A DNA stretch of 64,000 nt from assembly GCF_039645565.1 (NCBI RefSeq), contig NZ_CP147914.1, positions 248,001 through 312,000 of the forward strand, in the 5' to 3' direction. Every line of letters begins with the position of its first letter. Position 1 is the stretch's first letter. Shown here in pieces: positions 34,835 to 42,900 of the stretch. This stretch comes from Sulfurimonas sp. HSL1-2 (GTDB lineage Bacteria; Campylobacterota; Campylobacteria; Campylobacterales; Sulfurimonadaceae). The translations under genes and the position numbers were made by a program. The notes below the pieces were generated by a model. That model was not told the DNA's origin. It saw only the letters and a list, made by a program, of their open reading frames with translations, and searched no databases.

Positions 34835-36035
34835 CGCTTTCCTGCAGGCCATCCGCGAAATCAGGCGCAACCTGATGCGCTCCCTGCTGACCGCGATAGG
34901 GATCGTCATCGGGATCGCCTCGGTCATCGCGATGGTCAACATCGGGCAGGGGGCAAGCGAGTCGATTACCGCGAGCGTGGGCAGCCTCGGCAGCAACACC
35001 CTGCACATCATGCCCGGCCAGGAGAAGGGGCCTCCGGGGATGTCCGGAACGAGCATCCCCTTCGAGATGAAGGATGTCCGCATCCTGCAAAAATCGATCT
35101 TTACGCTCGAGGCGGTCTCCCCGATGGCCAGCAGTACCGTGAACGTGCTCTACCGCGACCGCAGTTACCAGACGAGTGTGCGCGGCGTTGAAAACGGCTA
35201 TTTCGATGTCCAGAACTGGAACCTGGCGGAGGGGGAACGCTTCAGCGAGAGCGAGTTGCGGGCGGGGCAGAGCGTCTGTATCCTCGGGCAGACGGTGATC
35301 GACGAACTTTTTCCCGGGGGAGAAGATCCCATGGGGAAAAAGATCCGCCTCAAGAGCTTTTCGTGCCGGGTGATCGGAACGCTCGAGGAGAAGGGGGCGA
35401 ACACCTTCGGCATGGACCAGGATGACTTGATCCTCGTCCCCATCAAGATGTTCCAGCGCCGTATCGGGGGGAATCAGAACATCCCCTCCATTTTGGTGTC
35501 GGTCAAGGAAAACTACCCCCTCGACACCGTCAAGCAGCAGATCCGCCAGGTGCTGCGCGAGAGCCGCAACATCAAACCGGGCAAAGAGGACAACTTCGCC
35601 GTCCGGAGCATGACGGCCCTGCTCGACACCCTGTCGCAGATCACCTCGATGCTGACGGTGATGCTGGGGGCGGTGGCCGCCATCTCCCTCGTCGTCGGCG
35701 GGATTGGGATTATGAACATCATGCTGGTCTCGGTGACCGAACGCACCCGTGAGATCGGCATCCGCATGGCCATCGGGGCCATGAGTCAGGATATCCTGAT
35801 CCAGTTCCTGATCGAGGCGGTCGTGCTCTCGGGACTCGGCGGCATCTTCGGCGTGCTCACGGGCATCGGGATCACCGTGGGGGTCGCGGAAGCGATGGAC
35901 CTGACCCTCGTCATCAATCCGGCCGTGACGACGGTCGCGCTGCTCTTCTCCATGCTCATCGGGATCGTTTTCGGGATCATCCCGGCCCGCAAGGCGGCGA
36001 ACATGAACCCGATCGACGCGCTGCGGTATGAGTGA
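34824..36035 (+). CDS. MacB/FtsX-type ABC permease
   Basis: A 403-residue mechanotransmission-type permease. It has one N-terminal helix (RNLMRSLLTAIGIVIGIASVIAMVNIG, about 14-40), a large periplasmic domain (about 45-275) and three C-terminal helices with the FtsX hallmark MLGAVAAISLVVGGIGIMNIMLVSVTERTREIGIRMAIGA. The start at 34824 is selected because the family begins directly with this helix. With the ATPase, adaptor and TolC-like protein it forms a tripartite exporter of peptides, macrolides or other molecules pumped from the periplasm. Confidence 0.94.
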
Positions 36036-36044
36036 AAAATCCGC

Positions 36045-36073
36045 GCCGGCGCTGCCGGCCGCCCGGCGTCTGG
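36045..36073 (+). terminator. GC-rich hairpin after the MacAB operon
   Basis: GCCGGC (36045-36050) and GCCGGC (36054-36059) form a stem with a 3-base loop. An alternative pairing uses CCGGCG further on. TTTTT follows after some 20 bases. It is a plausible but imperfect terminator. Confidence 0.45.
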
Positions 36074-36207
36074 TCACTTTTTAACCCTTTTTCTCCCTTT
36101 GTTTCCCTTTTTCCCCGCCGGTATGTGCGTTCATAGGCCGCTGCAGCAGTATAGGTTTAAGCATGATGCGGCATAATTTAAAACATATACTGTTACCGGA
36201 GACTACA

Positions 36208-37191
36208 ATGAAGTATAGGGATTTACTTGTTCCGGTCGCCGCTGCCCTCTGTATCACGGGGTGTGCGACCATGGAGAAACAGGAAGTGCATGAAACGCCG
36301 ACGGCGGCGCCCGCCGTCAGCAAGACGGTGCAGGCCGCCAAGGCGCTCAAAGAGGAGCCTGCAGGCCTGAAGCGCAAAGTGGCGATAGGCCGCTTTACCA
36401 ACGAGACCCGCTACGGCCAGAGTTTCTTTATCGATGAGAACAGTGACCGGATCGGGAAGCAGGCGATGGATATCCTCTCCTCCAAGCTTTTCGAGACGGG
36501 CAAGTTCATCATGCTCGAGCGTGCGGACCTCGAGAAGATTCAGAAAGAGCTGGCGATGGGCGATGCGCCCGCGCTGAAAAACAGCGCTGACTATCTCATT
36601 CTCGGTTCCATCACGGAGTTCGGCCGCAACGAGGTGAGCGACGTGGGCTGGTTCAGCCGTGTCAAGAAACAGGAGGCCTTCGCCAAGGTCCATATCCGCA
36701 TCGTCGACGTCAGTACGGGGCAGATCATCTACTCCGAAGAGGGCAAAGGCACCGCGTACAGCGAAGCCGGTACGGTCATGGGCGTCGGGGACAAGAGCGC
36801 GTATGACTCTCAGCTCAACGACAAGGCGATCGACGCGGCGATCTCGGACCTCGCATCGAACGTCATCGAGAACATGATGGACAAACCGTGGCGCGGCTAC
36901 CTGCTGGGCTACGAGCAGGGGATGCTGATCACCTCCGGCGGCAAGAGCCAGAACATCAAGGTGGGGGACAGGTTCGACGTCATGGCGTCGGGCAAGAAGG
37001 TCAAGAACCCGCAGACCAACAGCATCATCACGCTCCCGGGCAAAAAGCTGGCGACGATCGAGATCGTCTCAACGGCAGGCGATACCCCAGAGAACGAAGT
37101 CTCCTTCGCGTCGATTACGAGCGGTGACCTGGGCGCGCGCCTGCAAACGAAAAATTTCTCGGACCTGTATATCCAGGTCCACAAGGATTAA
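36208..37191 (+). CDS. CsgG-like lipoprotein of the CsgG-DUF4810-DUF799 cluster
   Basis: A 327-residue lipoprotein. The signal peptide ends in the lipobox ITGC (MKYRDLLVPVAAALCITGC). A CsgG-like domain follows, with KVAIGRFTNETRYGQSFF, DILSSKLFETGKFIMLERADLEKIQKE and VHIRIVDVSTGQIIYSEEGKG. The C-terminal part, GYLLGYEQGMLITSGGKSQNIKVGDRFDVM, is a short extra beta domain. CsgG proteins form outer-membrane secretion pores. Alongside DUF4810 and DUF799 (GNA1162-like) lipoproteins, this type forms a known but poorly understood cell-envelope complex. GGAG precedes the start 36208, which lies inside an open frame from 36163. Confidence 0.88.
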   Translation: MKYRDLLVPVAAALCITGCATMEKQEVHETPTAAPAVSKTVQAAKALKEEPAGLKRKVAIGRFTNETRYGQSFFIDENSDRIGKQAMDILSSKLFETGKFIMLERADLEKIQKELAMGDAPALKNSADYLILGSITEFGRNEVSDVGWFSRVKKQEAFAKVHIRIVDVSTGQIIYSEEGKGTAYSEAGTVMGVGDKSAYDSQLNDKAIDAAISDLASNVIENMMDKPWRGYLLGYEQGMLITSGGKSQNIKVGDRFDVMASGKKVKNPQTNSIITLPGKKLATIEIVSTAGDTPENEVSFASITSGDLGARLQTKNFSDLYIQVHKD

Positions 37192-37194
37192 AAC

Positions 37195-37494
37195 ATGAAA
37201 GCATTGACAGCACTGTTGATGGCTGCCGCCCTCTTTATGACGGGGTGCGGCTACAAGTCGGGCGTCGCTACGGGTGAGCGGGCGTCCTACCTCTACTTTA
37301 CGGGTGACGTCGAGGGGGCAGCCGTCTCCGTCGATGACGGGCAGCCCTTCGCCGTCGAAGCGGGACGCGACCACCAGTACCGTGTCGCCCCGGGCAAGCA
37401 CAGCGTGAAGGTCTACAAGGGCGATACGATCGTCGTTGAACGTGAAATCTATGTCGGCGACGGTATCGCCAAAGAGATCGGGGTACGCCCGTGA
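37195..37494 (+). CDS. Small lipoprotein, 99 residues, within the CsgG cluster
   Basis: The signal MKALTALLMAAALFMTGC ends in the lipobox MTGC. About 80 residues follow, forming what looks like a PEGA-like beta domain (YLYFTGDVEGAAVSVDDGQPFAVEAGRDHQYRVAPGKHSVKVYKGDTIVVEREIYVGDG). It starts 3 bases after the CsgG stop and its stop overlaps the DUF4810 gene start (GTGA), so it is part of the same operon. Such PEGA-like lipoproteins often bind surface polymers. The family match is by eye only. Confidence 0.78.
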   Translation: MKALTALLMAAALFMTGCGYKSGVATGERASYLYFTGDVEGAAVSVDDGQPFAVEAGRDHQYRVAPGKHSVKVYKGDTIVVEREIYVGDGIAKEIGVRP

Positions 37495-37880
37495 AGCTTG
37501 ACATGTTGATGAAAGCGGCCCTCCCGCTGGCGGCGGTGGCCCTGATGACGGGGTGCGCCACGAAACCGCAAGCGCTTTATAACTACGGCACCTACAGCGA
37601 AAGCTACTACGCGTATAAGCAGGATGCCAGTGCGGAGAACCTCCTGGCGATGCAGCAGGCGATCCTGACGGCCATCGAAAATGCCAATGACAGCGTTTCC
37701 AAGCGTGTGGCACCGGGAATGTATGCGAACCTGGGCTACATCTACTTCAAGCAGGGGGACACCAAGCAGGCCGTCCACTATTTCGAGATGGAAAAGAGCC
37801 TCTACCCGGAGTCGGCGCACTTTATGGACCGCGTCATTGAGAAGGTGCGCAACGCCGAAGCGAAGGGGGCAGAATCATGA
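37491..37880 (+). CDS. DUF4810 lipoprotein
   Basis: A 129-residue lipoprotein. It starts with GTG at 37491 (GTGAAGCTTGAC), overlapping the preceding stop. The lipobox is MTGC after MKLDMLMKAALPLAAVAL. The domain has ALYNYGTYSESYYAYKQDASAENLLAMQQAIL and a TPR-like stretch (ANLGYIYFKQGDTKQAVHYFEMEKSLYPES), as in the DUF4810 family. The position between CsgG-like and DUF799 genes is the known arrangement. It is probably on the periplasmic side of the outer membrane. Confidence 0.88.
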   Translation: MKLDMLMKAALPLAAVALMTGCATKPQALYNYGTYSESYYAYKQDASAENLLAMQQAILTAIENANDSVSKRVAPGMYANLGYIYFKQGDTKQAVHYFEMEKSLYPESAHFMDRVIEKVRNAEAKGAES

Positions 37881-38563
37881 AATACGGAAAAATTGCTGCA
37901 CTGGCGGCCTCGGTTTTCGCCGCAATGATCATGACCGGCTGTGCCGCGCACAACACGGGGATCACCAAAGGCGAAGCCTTCCCCCAGATGTATGAAGAGG
38001 ACCCGCGCTCCATCGTGGTCCTGCCGGCAATGAACGAAAGCAGCGACGCCGAGGCGAAGGACTACTACGCCACGACGATCGAGATGCCGATCGCGCAGAC
38101 AGGTTACTATGTCTTCCCGATGGAGATGGTCAGCGACATTCTCAAGCAGGAGGGCGTCTACGATACCGAACTGCTCTACAGTCTGTCCGCGGACAAGTTT
38201 TACGACTATTTCGGGGCCGATGTCGTCATGTTCACGCGTATCAAGGCGTGGGACGTCATGTACGCCGTGGTGGCCTCGTCTCTGACGGTCACGATCGCAT
38301 CCGAAGCGGTCTCCACGAAGACCAACGAGAAGCTCTGGGAGTACGAAGGCAGCGTGACCGTCGACCTGACCGGCAGCAGCGGTGGCGGCGGCGGACTGGC
38401 CGGGCTGCTGGTGCAGGCGATCGCCACGGCGATCAATACCGCCGCGGCCGATTATGTCGAATACGCCCATGTTGCGAACGCCCGCCTCTTCTACGCTCTG
38501 CCGGCGGGCCCCTACCACCCGGCCCACCAGACGGACCAGGGTGTCGTTATCCGCAAACGCTAA
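37877..38563 (+). CDS. DUF799 (GNA1162-like) lipoprotein
   Basis: A 228-residue lipoprotein with lipobox MTGC (Cys22). The DUF799 stretches are DPRSIVVLPAMNESSDAEAKDYYATTIEMPIAQTGYYVFPMEMVSDILKQEG and FYDYFGADVVMFTRIKAWD. It is related to Neisseria GNA1162, a surface lipoprotein with a TolB-like fold. A Gly-rich loop (GSSGGGGGLAGLL) lies near 170-182. It overlaps the DUF4810 stop (ATGA) and ends the operon. A 7-base-pair hairpin follows at 38584-38602 without a T tract. Confidence 0.9.
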   Translation: MKYGKIAALAASVFAAMIMTGCAAHNTGITKGEAFPQMYEEDPRSIVVLPAMNESSDAEAKDYYATTIEMPIAQTGYYVFPMEMVSDILKQEGVYDTELLYSLSADKFYDYFGADVVMFTRIKAWDVMYAVVASSLTVTIASEAVSTKTNEKLWEYEGSVTVDLTGSSGGGGGLAGLLVQAIATAINTAAADYVEYAHVANARLFYALPAGPYHPAHQTDQGVVIRKR

Positions 38564-38696
38564 CCCTTTTCCTGCGGGAACAAAGAGAGCCTGGCGCTCT
38601 CTGCCCTCTCCATAACCCCTCCGCGACACACGATTGAACTTTCCGTCCCCCCGAATGCCCTATAATTAGGTAAAGATCCGAACATAAAGGGAAGCG

Positions 38697-39548
38697 ATGA
38701 AAAAGGTATCGTTGGTGTTGGGCAGCGGCGGGGCGCGGGGCTACGTGCATATCGGTGTCATCGAGGCGCTGGAGGCGCGCGGCTATGAGATCGTCTCCGT
38801 CAGCGGCTGTTCCATGGGGGCGCTGGTCGGCGGTGTGTACGCCTGCGGCAAACTTGCCGAGTACAAGGCGTGGGTGCAGGGGCTCGAGCCCCTCGACGTT
38901 GCCTCGCTCCTGGATCTTGCCTGGGACAAACGGGGCATTATGAGCGGGAGCAAAGTCTTCGAGCGGCTGGATGAACTGATCGGTACGCAGACGATCGAAG
39001 GGCTTCCTATCCGCTTCACGGCCGTTGCCTCGGACCTGAACCGGGGCAAGGAGGTGTGGTTTCAAAGCGGCGATCTCCTAACCGCGATCCGCGCCTCCGT
39101 CGCCATCCCTTCCGTCTTCACGCCGGTGGAGCTCGACGGGATGCTCCTTGTCGACGGCGGGGTCCTCAACCCGCTGCCTGTGGCGCCGACGATGCGCGAC
39201 CGCAGCGATCTCACCATCGCCGTCAACCTCTACGGCCCCGACTCGGAGCAGGAGGAGCCCGCCGTGGCCGAGCGCTACGACTCTTTTGCCGAACGCCTGG
39301 CCTCCAAAGCCAAAAATGCCATCAAGGAGCGCCTCCGCCGGCAGGAGCAGGCGCATATCTTCTCCATCCTCGACCAGAGTTTCGATACGATGCAGCGCAG
39401 CCTGACCCAGTACCGCATCGGCGGCTACCCGCCCGATATCATGATTACCCTTCCCAAGAATATCTGCAGTACGTTTGACTTCCATAAAGCCGCCATGCTG
39501 ATCGAAGCGGGCCACAGGGCGGTGGAGGAGCATCCGGCGTTCGGGTGA
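38697..39548 (+). CDS. Patatin-like phospholipase (RssA type)
   Basis: A 283-residue serine lipase. The oxyanion loop GSGGARG is near residues 9-15, the nucleophile Ser39 is in GCSMG, and the catalytic Asp is in VDGG near residue 153. No signal peptide is present, so it acts in the cytoplasm or at the inner membrane. Patatin-type enzymes hydrolyse phospholipid acyl chains. RssA-type members have been tied to lipid homeostasis. AAGGGAAGCG precedes the ATG and TATAAT lies at about 38660, giving a leader of ordinary length. Confidence 0.92.
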   Translation: MKKVSLVLGSGGARGYVHIGVIEALEARGYEIVSVSGCSMGALVGGVYACGKLAEYKAWVQGLEPLDVASLLDLAWDKRGIMSGSKVFERLDELIGTQTIEGLPIRFTAVASDLNRGKEVWFQSGDLLTAIRASVAIPSVFTPVELDGMLLVDGGVLNPLPVAPTMRDRSDLTIAVNLYGPDSEQEEPAVAERYDSFAERLASKAKNAIKERLRRQEQAHIFSILDQSFDTMQRSLTQYRIGGYPPDIMITLPKNICSTFDFHKAAMLIEAGHRAVEEHPAFG

Positions 39549-39578
39549 CATTTTTTTTAAAAAACGTTATTTTTTGTA

Positions 39579-39590
39579 CATATCGATATG
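39579..39590. promoter_or_regulatory. 12-base palindrome CATATCGATATG before the OmpA-type gene promoter
   Basis: The perfect palindrome ends one base before the -10 box TATACT (39592-39597), so a bound protein would cover the spacer between -10 and -35. No sequence resemblance to a known operator is claimed. Confidence 0.45.
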
Positions 39591-39626
39591 GTATACTTCC
39601 GGGACTTTCGCTTAGGAGTATAAGGA

Positions 39627-40748
39627 ATGATGAAGCGTGCATGGATGACGAGTGCGCTGCTGGCGGCACAGATCGCGGCAGCGTCGCAATACAATTTCGA
39701 GGTTTCACCGGTAGTGGGGATCGGTATTCCGGAAGGCAACATACTGCTCGAAAACGAGACGATCATCGGGGGTGAAATCCAGATCAACAATCTCTTTTCC
39801 TTCCCGATCAAACCGGAGCTCTCCGCCTACTACGCGACGGATACGGACTACTCCTATGAGCCGCCGGCGCCGACGCCGCCCCTCTTCCTCAGCCCTGCCG
39901 ACATGTCCGCTTCGACGAATATCTGGCGTCTTGGCATGGGCGCCGTCTATGACTATACGGAAGAGGGCCGCTTCCGTCCTTTTGCCAAGATCGGTGCGGG
40001 GTACGAGAACATGAGCGACCCGCTCTACGGCAACAAGAACGGTGCCTACGGCGACGTCGGTGCGGGGGTCAAGATCCCGTTTAGCGAGCAGGTGGCGCTG
40101 AAACTCGAAGCGATCTATATGCTCAAACCCAACGGGGGGCGCTACGACAGCAACCTGCTGGCGCTCGCCGGTCTCTCGTTCGCCTTCGGCGCGCATGAAG
40201 CGGCGGCAGCCACAGCCGCGGCAGGCTACCGGACCTACGACAGCGACGGCGACGGTGTCATCGACGATAACGACCAGTGTCCGAACACGCCCAGAGGCGT
40301 AGAAGTCGATGCCTTCGGTTGTGTCCCCGACAGCGACCGTGACGGCGTGGTTGATTCCCATGACGACTGCCCGGAAACACCGACAGGATTCAAGGTTGAT
40401 AAGGTAGGGTGTGCCGCAAGCTTCCACTTCAGCGTCGAATTCGCCACGGACTCCGCCGTGGTGACGAGTGCCCATATGGACGAGATCGACGCCTTCGCGG
40501 ACTACATGAAGGTTAACCCGTACAGAGCCGAGATCGTCGGCCGCGCCGATGACCGCGGGACGAACGCGTACAACGACGTGCTCTCGAAGAAACGCGCCGA
40601 AGTCGTTGTCGGCCTGCTGGTTGACAAGGGGATCGCGTCTGATCGTTTGAGTGCCGTCGGAAAAGGGGAGACCGATCCGATCGCCACCAACGCCACGGCC
40701 GAAGGGCGTGCACAGAACCGTTCTGTCCGCGCAGAACTGATCCGCTGA
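39627..40748 (+). CDS. OmpA-family outer-membrane protein with barrel, calcium repeats and peptidoglycan domain
   Basis: A 373-residue protein. It has a signal peptide (about 1-20, MMKRAWMTSALLAAQIAAAS), an N-terminal eight-strand-type barrel (about 22-190), then thrombospondin type 3-like linkers (DSDGDGVIDDNDQCPNTPRGVEVDAFGC, DSDRDGVVDSHDDCPETPTG). The C-terminal OmpA domain binds peptidoglycan (VEFATDSAVVTSAHMDEIDAFADYM ... IVGRADDRGTNAYNDVLSKKRAEVV). It anchors the outer membrane to the wall. The upstream GGAGTATAAGGA gives a strong ribosome site. A terminator follows the stop. Confidence 0.95.
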   Translation: MMKRAWMTSALLAAQIAAASQYNFEVSPVVGIGIPEGNILLENETIIGGEIQINNLFSFPIKPELSAYYATDTDYSYEPPAPTPPLFLSPADMSASTNIWRLGMGAVYDYTEEGRFRPFAKIGAGYENMSDPLYGNKNGAYGDVGAGVKIPFSEQVALKLEAIYMLKPNGGRYDSNLLALAGLSFAFGAHEAAAATAAAGYRTYDSDGDGVIDDNDQCPNTPRGVEVDAFGCVPDSDRDGVVDSHDDCPETPTGFKVDKVGCAASFHFSVEFATDSAVVTSAHMDEIDAFADYMKVNPYRAEIVGRADDRGTNAYNDVLSKKRAEVVVGLLVDKGIASDRLSAVGKGETDPIATNATAEGRAQNRSVRAELIR

Positions 40749-40755
40749 CCCTCCC

Positions 40756-40794
40756 GAAGAGACGGCTGTGCCGGCTCTTCTCCCTCTCTTTTTT
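40756..40794 (+). terminator. Rho-independent terminator after the OmpA-type gene
   Basis: GAAGAGACGGC (40756-40766) and GCCGGCTCTTC (40770-40780) pair over 11 positions with one mismatch around a 3-base loop. They are followed by TCCCTCTCTTTTTT. This is a strong terminator, 8 bases after the stop. Confidence 0.85.
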
Positions 40795-40807
40795 ACCGTC
40801 TCTTCAT

Positions 40808-41491
40808 TTAACTGTTTTGCATCGAGCGCGCCGCATGGACAAAGGCTGCGAAAATTTTCCGGCTGTGCCAGCTGTAGGGCATGAACTCGGGGTGCCACTG
40901 AATGCCCAGCATGAAGGGCAGCGCCGTATGTTCGATGGCCTGGACGATGTTGTTGCCGTCGCGCGCGGCGACGCGGATGCTCTGGCCGGGCCGGTCGACC
41001 GCCTGGTGGTGCAGGGCGTTCACGCGCAGGGTCGACTGGCCGATGATGTCGTGCAGGTTCGTGCCGTGTTCCAGCGTCACCGTTTTGAGCGGCAGGGGCG
41101 TATGGGGGTGGGCGACGTCGAGGTCGAAGTCGTGGATATGCGGATGCAGCGTCCCGCCGAAATGCAGATTGAGCAGCTGCATACCGCGGCAGATCCCCAT
41201 GACGGGCACCCCACGGCGGATGGCCGTCTCAAGGAGGTAGAGCTCCATGGCATCGCGGGCGGGGTCGGTGTGTTCGATGGCCGGATGCGCCTGGGCGCCG
41301 TACGTCTCCGGGTCGATATCGCTGCCGCCGGTGATCAGCAGGGCATCGAAAGATAGATCGCGGTAATCGGTTTCGGGGTGCAGGAAACGGCTTCCCGCCC
41401 CGTGGCCCCCCAGCAGGAACCGGGAGAAGTACCAGGCGAGCCGGCTGCCGCGACGGCCCCCCGTGACGGCTATTGTGACGCTTCGGCCCAT
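40808..41491 (-). CDS. Class I glutamine amidotransferase-like hydrolase (peptidase C26)
   Basis: A 227-residue enzyme of the PuuD/gamma-glutamyl hydrolase group. Nucleophile Cys101 is in GICRGMQ, and the His200 and Glu202 pair is in WHPE. The ITGGSDIDPETYG oxyanion region and the NALHHQAVD stretch are typical of C26 members that cleave gamma-glutamyl amides. It overlaps the end of the amidoligase gene by 22 bases. AAAAGGATACGCC decides the start at 41491. Pairing with an amidoligase suggests a cycle in which one enzyme makes and the other removes a gamma-glutamyl-type amide, or in which this enzyme supplies ammonia. Confidence 0.88.
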   Translation of the reverse strand: MGRSVTIAVTGGRRGSRLAWYFSRFLLGGHGAGSRFLHPETDYRDLSFDALLITGGSDIDPETYGAQAHPAIEHTDPARDAMELYLLETAIRRGVPVMGICRGMQLLNLHFGGTLHPHIHDFDLDVAHPHTPLPLKTVTLEHGTNLHDIIGQSTLRVNALHHQAVDRPGQSIRVAARDGNNIVQAIEHTALPFMLGIQWHPEFMPYSWHSRKIFAAFVHAARSMQNS

Positions 41492-42477
41492 TGGCGTATC
41501 CTTTTGATCCACTGTTTTTTACGGAATCGGTAGAAGAATGAGTTCATCATGCGGTAGCGCGCATAGGCGAGGGAGAGCAGCGTCTCCGTATCTTCGGCCA
41601 GGCGTTCGACATGGAGCCAGCTGTTCCAGGCGTCGGCAGTGTGCCAGCCCGCTTCGTCGACGCGGGAGTTGGGGAGGCGGAAGTGAAAGGCGGGCCGCGG
41701 CGAGATCTTCTCGGCCGGCAGGGCCCGGCGGACACGCCCCAGGTCGTTCCAGGCCAGCAGCGGCAGCAGGTCGAGGGCCCGGTTGCGCGTCGGGTTGGCT
41801 TCCAGGTAGTCATCGATAAACCCCTCCATCGTCGGGCGGTAGGCGGGGTGCAGGACTTTGCGGATGTAGTCGGAGGGGAAGGGGTCGATATAGAAGGAGA
41901 GGCGCCGCGTCAGGACCGGGCGGATCTCTTCTGCCAGCAGGTCATAGAGGACGAGGTAGGCGCGCAGGTAGGCGAGCAGGGTACGTACGCTCATCTCGGG
42001 GATCTCGGGATTGATATGGAAGCCGAAAACATAAAGGGGGTTGGCTGCCGTCCCGAGTGCCCCGGCATCCCGCAGCGCCTCTTTCAGCGTTTCCACCACT
42101 TCCAGTTCGTTCAGCGGCAGGGGCGGCGTCGTCAGCTCAAAAGGCACGAGTGACGCGGAAAAGGAGCCGATGAAATATTCGATCGCGTCGATCTCGTCCT
42201 GCTCCATCGCTTCGTCGAAACCGGCATTGTGCAGCCACTCCTGGAGCCCCGAGCGGATGAGGAACTGAAAATCGAGGGTGAGGGTAAAGTCCCCCCACGG
42301 CGTCGGGCCGACGACATAGTGCCAGGGGTTGACTTCGGTGATCTCGCCCCCGGTGATCTCCGCGACGATCCGGGCACACGTTTCGAGCTCCGGGCCGGAG
42401 TATTCCAGTTCAAAACCGACGCGACGCATTTCGCCGTCGCTGCAGCGCACTTTCGGCGGTAGAAGAAAGGGTGTCAT
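41470..42477 (-). CDS. Amidoligase family protein
   Basis: A 335-residue protein of the putative amidoligase family (glutamine synthetase/ATP-grasp-like fold). The start MTPFLLPPKVRCSDGEMRRVGFELEYSG contains the typical G(F/V)ELE metal-binding motif (about residues 20-25). ITEVNPWHYVVGPTPWGDFTLTLDFQFL and NPLYVFGFHINPEIPEMSVRTLLAYLRAYLVLYDLL are other family stretches. Such enzymes are predicted to form amide bonds on peptides or small molecules, with ATP. Its partner hydrolase gene overlaps it downstream. A perfect -10 box TATAAT lies 6 bases before the ATG. Confidence 0.88.
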   Translation of the reverse strand: MTPFLLPPKVRCSDGEMRRVGFELEYSGPELETCARIVAEITGGEITEVNPWHYVVGPTPWGDFTLTLDFQFLIRSGLQEWLHNAGFDEAMEQDEIDAIEYFIGSFSASLVPFELTTPPLPLNELEVVETLKEALRDAGALGTAANPLYVFGFHINPEIPEMSVRTLLAYLRAYLVLYDLLAEEIRPVLTRRLSFYIDPFPSDYIRKVLHPAYRPTMEGFIDDYLEANPTRNRALDLLPLLAWNDLGRVRRALPAEKISPRPAFHFRLPNSRVDEAGWHTADAWNSWLHVERLAEDTETLLSLAYARYRMMNSFFYRFRKKQWIKRIRQWAEASQ

Positions 42478-42483
42478 ACAATA

Positions 42484-42489
42484 ATTATA
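42484..42489 (-). promoter_or_regulatory. -10 box TATAAT exactly 6 nt before the amidoligase ATG
   Basis: The minus strand reads GGTTATAAT, six bases, then ATG at 42477, the same arrangement and the same nine bases as before hemD. No Shine-Dalgarno sequence is present. A leaderless mRNA is predicted. Confidence 0.65.
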
Positions 42490-42516
42490 ACCACACTTTC
42501 GGTGTTTGCATGGGGC

Positions 42517-42545
42517 TTGACATCGCGGGGGCATCGGGCTATCAT
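42517..42545 (+). promoter_or_regulatory. Sigma-70 promoter of the CDGSH gene
   Basis: TTGACA (42517-42522), a 17-base spacer and TATCAT (42540-42545) form a nearly consensus promoter. It is unusual in this window, where -35 boxes are mostly absent. It leaves a leader of about 38 bases with a GGGGG Shine-Dalgarno sequence. Confidence 0.7.
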
Positions 42546-42590
42546 GAAAAAAACGGTGCGCGGTTCCGCCATCGAAAACGGGGGTACGGC

Positions 42591-42869
42591 ATGTGCAAGG
42601 ATGCGGTTGTTTTCTTCAATAAACCCAAAGGGGTCGACCTGGAGGCGGGAAAGAGTTATATGTACTGTATGTGCGGGCGGGCAAAAGAGGGGCTTTTCTG
42701 CGACGGCAGCCACAAGGGAACGGGCTGCATGCCGCTCAAGTTTACGGTAGAGAAGAGCAAGGCGTACCTGCTGTGCCGCTGCAAATCCTCCAAGAACCTT
42801 CCTTTTTGCGACGGGACGCACAGTTTCTACGGCGAGGACGACGTCGGCGGTCCGGTGATGGGGGAGTAA
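42591..42869 (+). CDS. Double CDGSH iron-sulfur domain protein
   Basis: A 92-residue cytoplasmic protein with two CDGSH-type [2Fe-2S] sites, each bound by three Cys and one His. The first is Cys26, Cys28, Cys37 and His41 (CMCGRAKEGLFCDGSH). The second is Cys62, Cys64, Cys73 and His77 (CRCKSSKNLPFCDGTH). Double-CDGSH proteins of this MitoNEET-related class in bacteria are redox or iron-sulfur transfer proteins of mostly unknown role. The start at 42591 follows a GGGGG and a consensus promoter. The open frame upstream to 42471 is spurious. The gene is next to the 388-residue gene. Confidence 0.9.
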   Translation: MCKDAVVFFNKPKGVDLEAGKSYMYCMCGRAKEGLFCDGSHKGTGCMPLKFTVEKSKAYLLCRCKSSKNLPFCDGTHSFYGEDDVGGPVMGE

Positions 42870-42900
42870 AGCAGGTGGAACCCCGAACGGAAACAGCCGC

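Noticed and set aside
38584-38602. Hairpin AGAGAGC/GCTCTCT after the DUF799 gene
   Set aside because: Stem is good but no T tract follows; listed only within the gene entry, not as a terminator.
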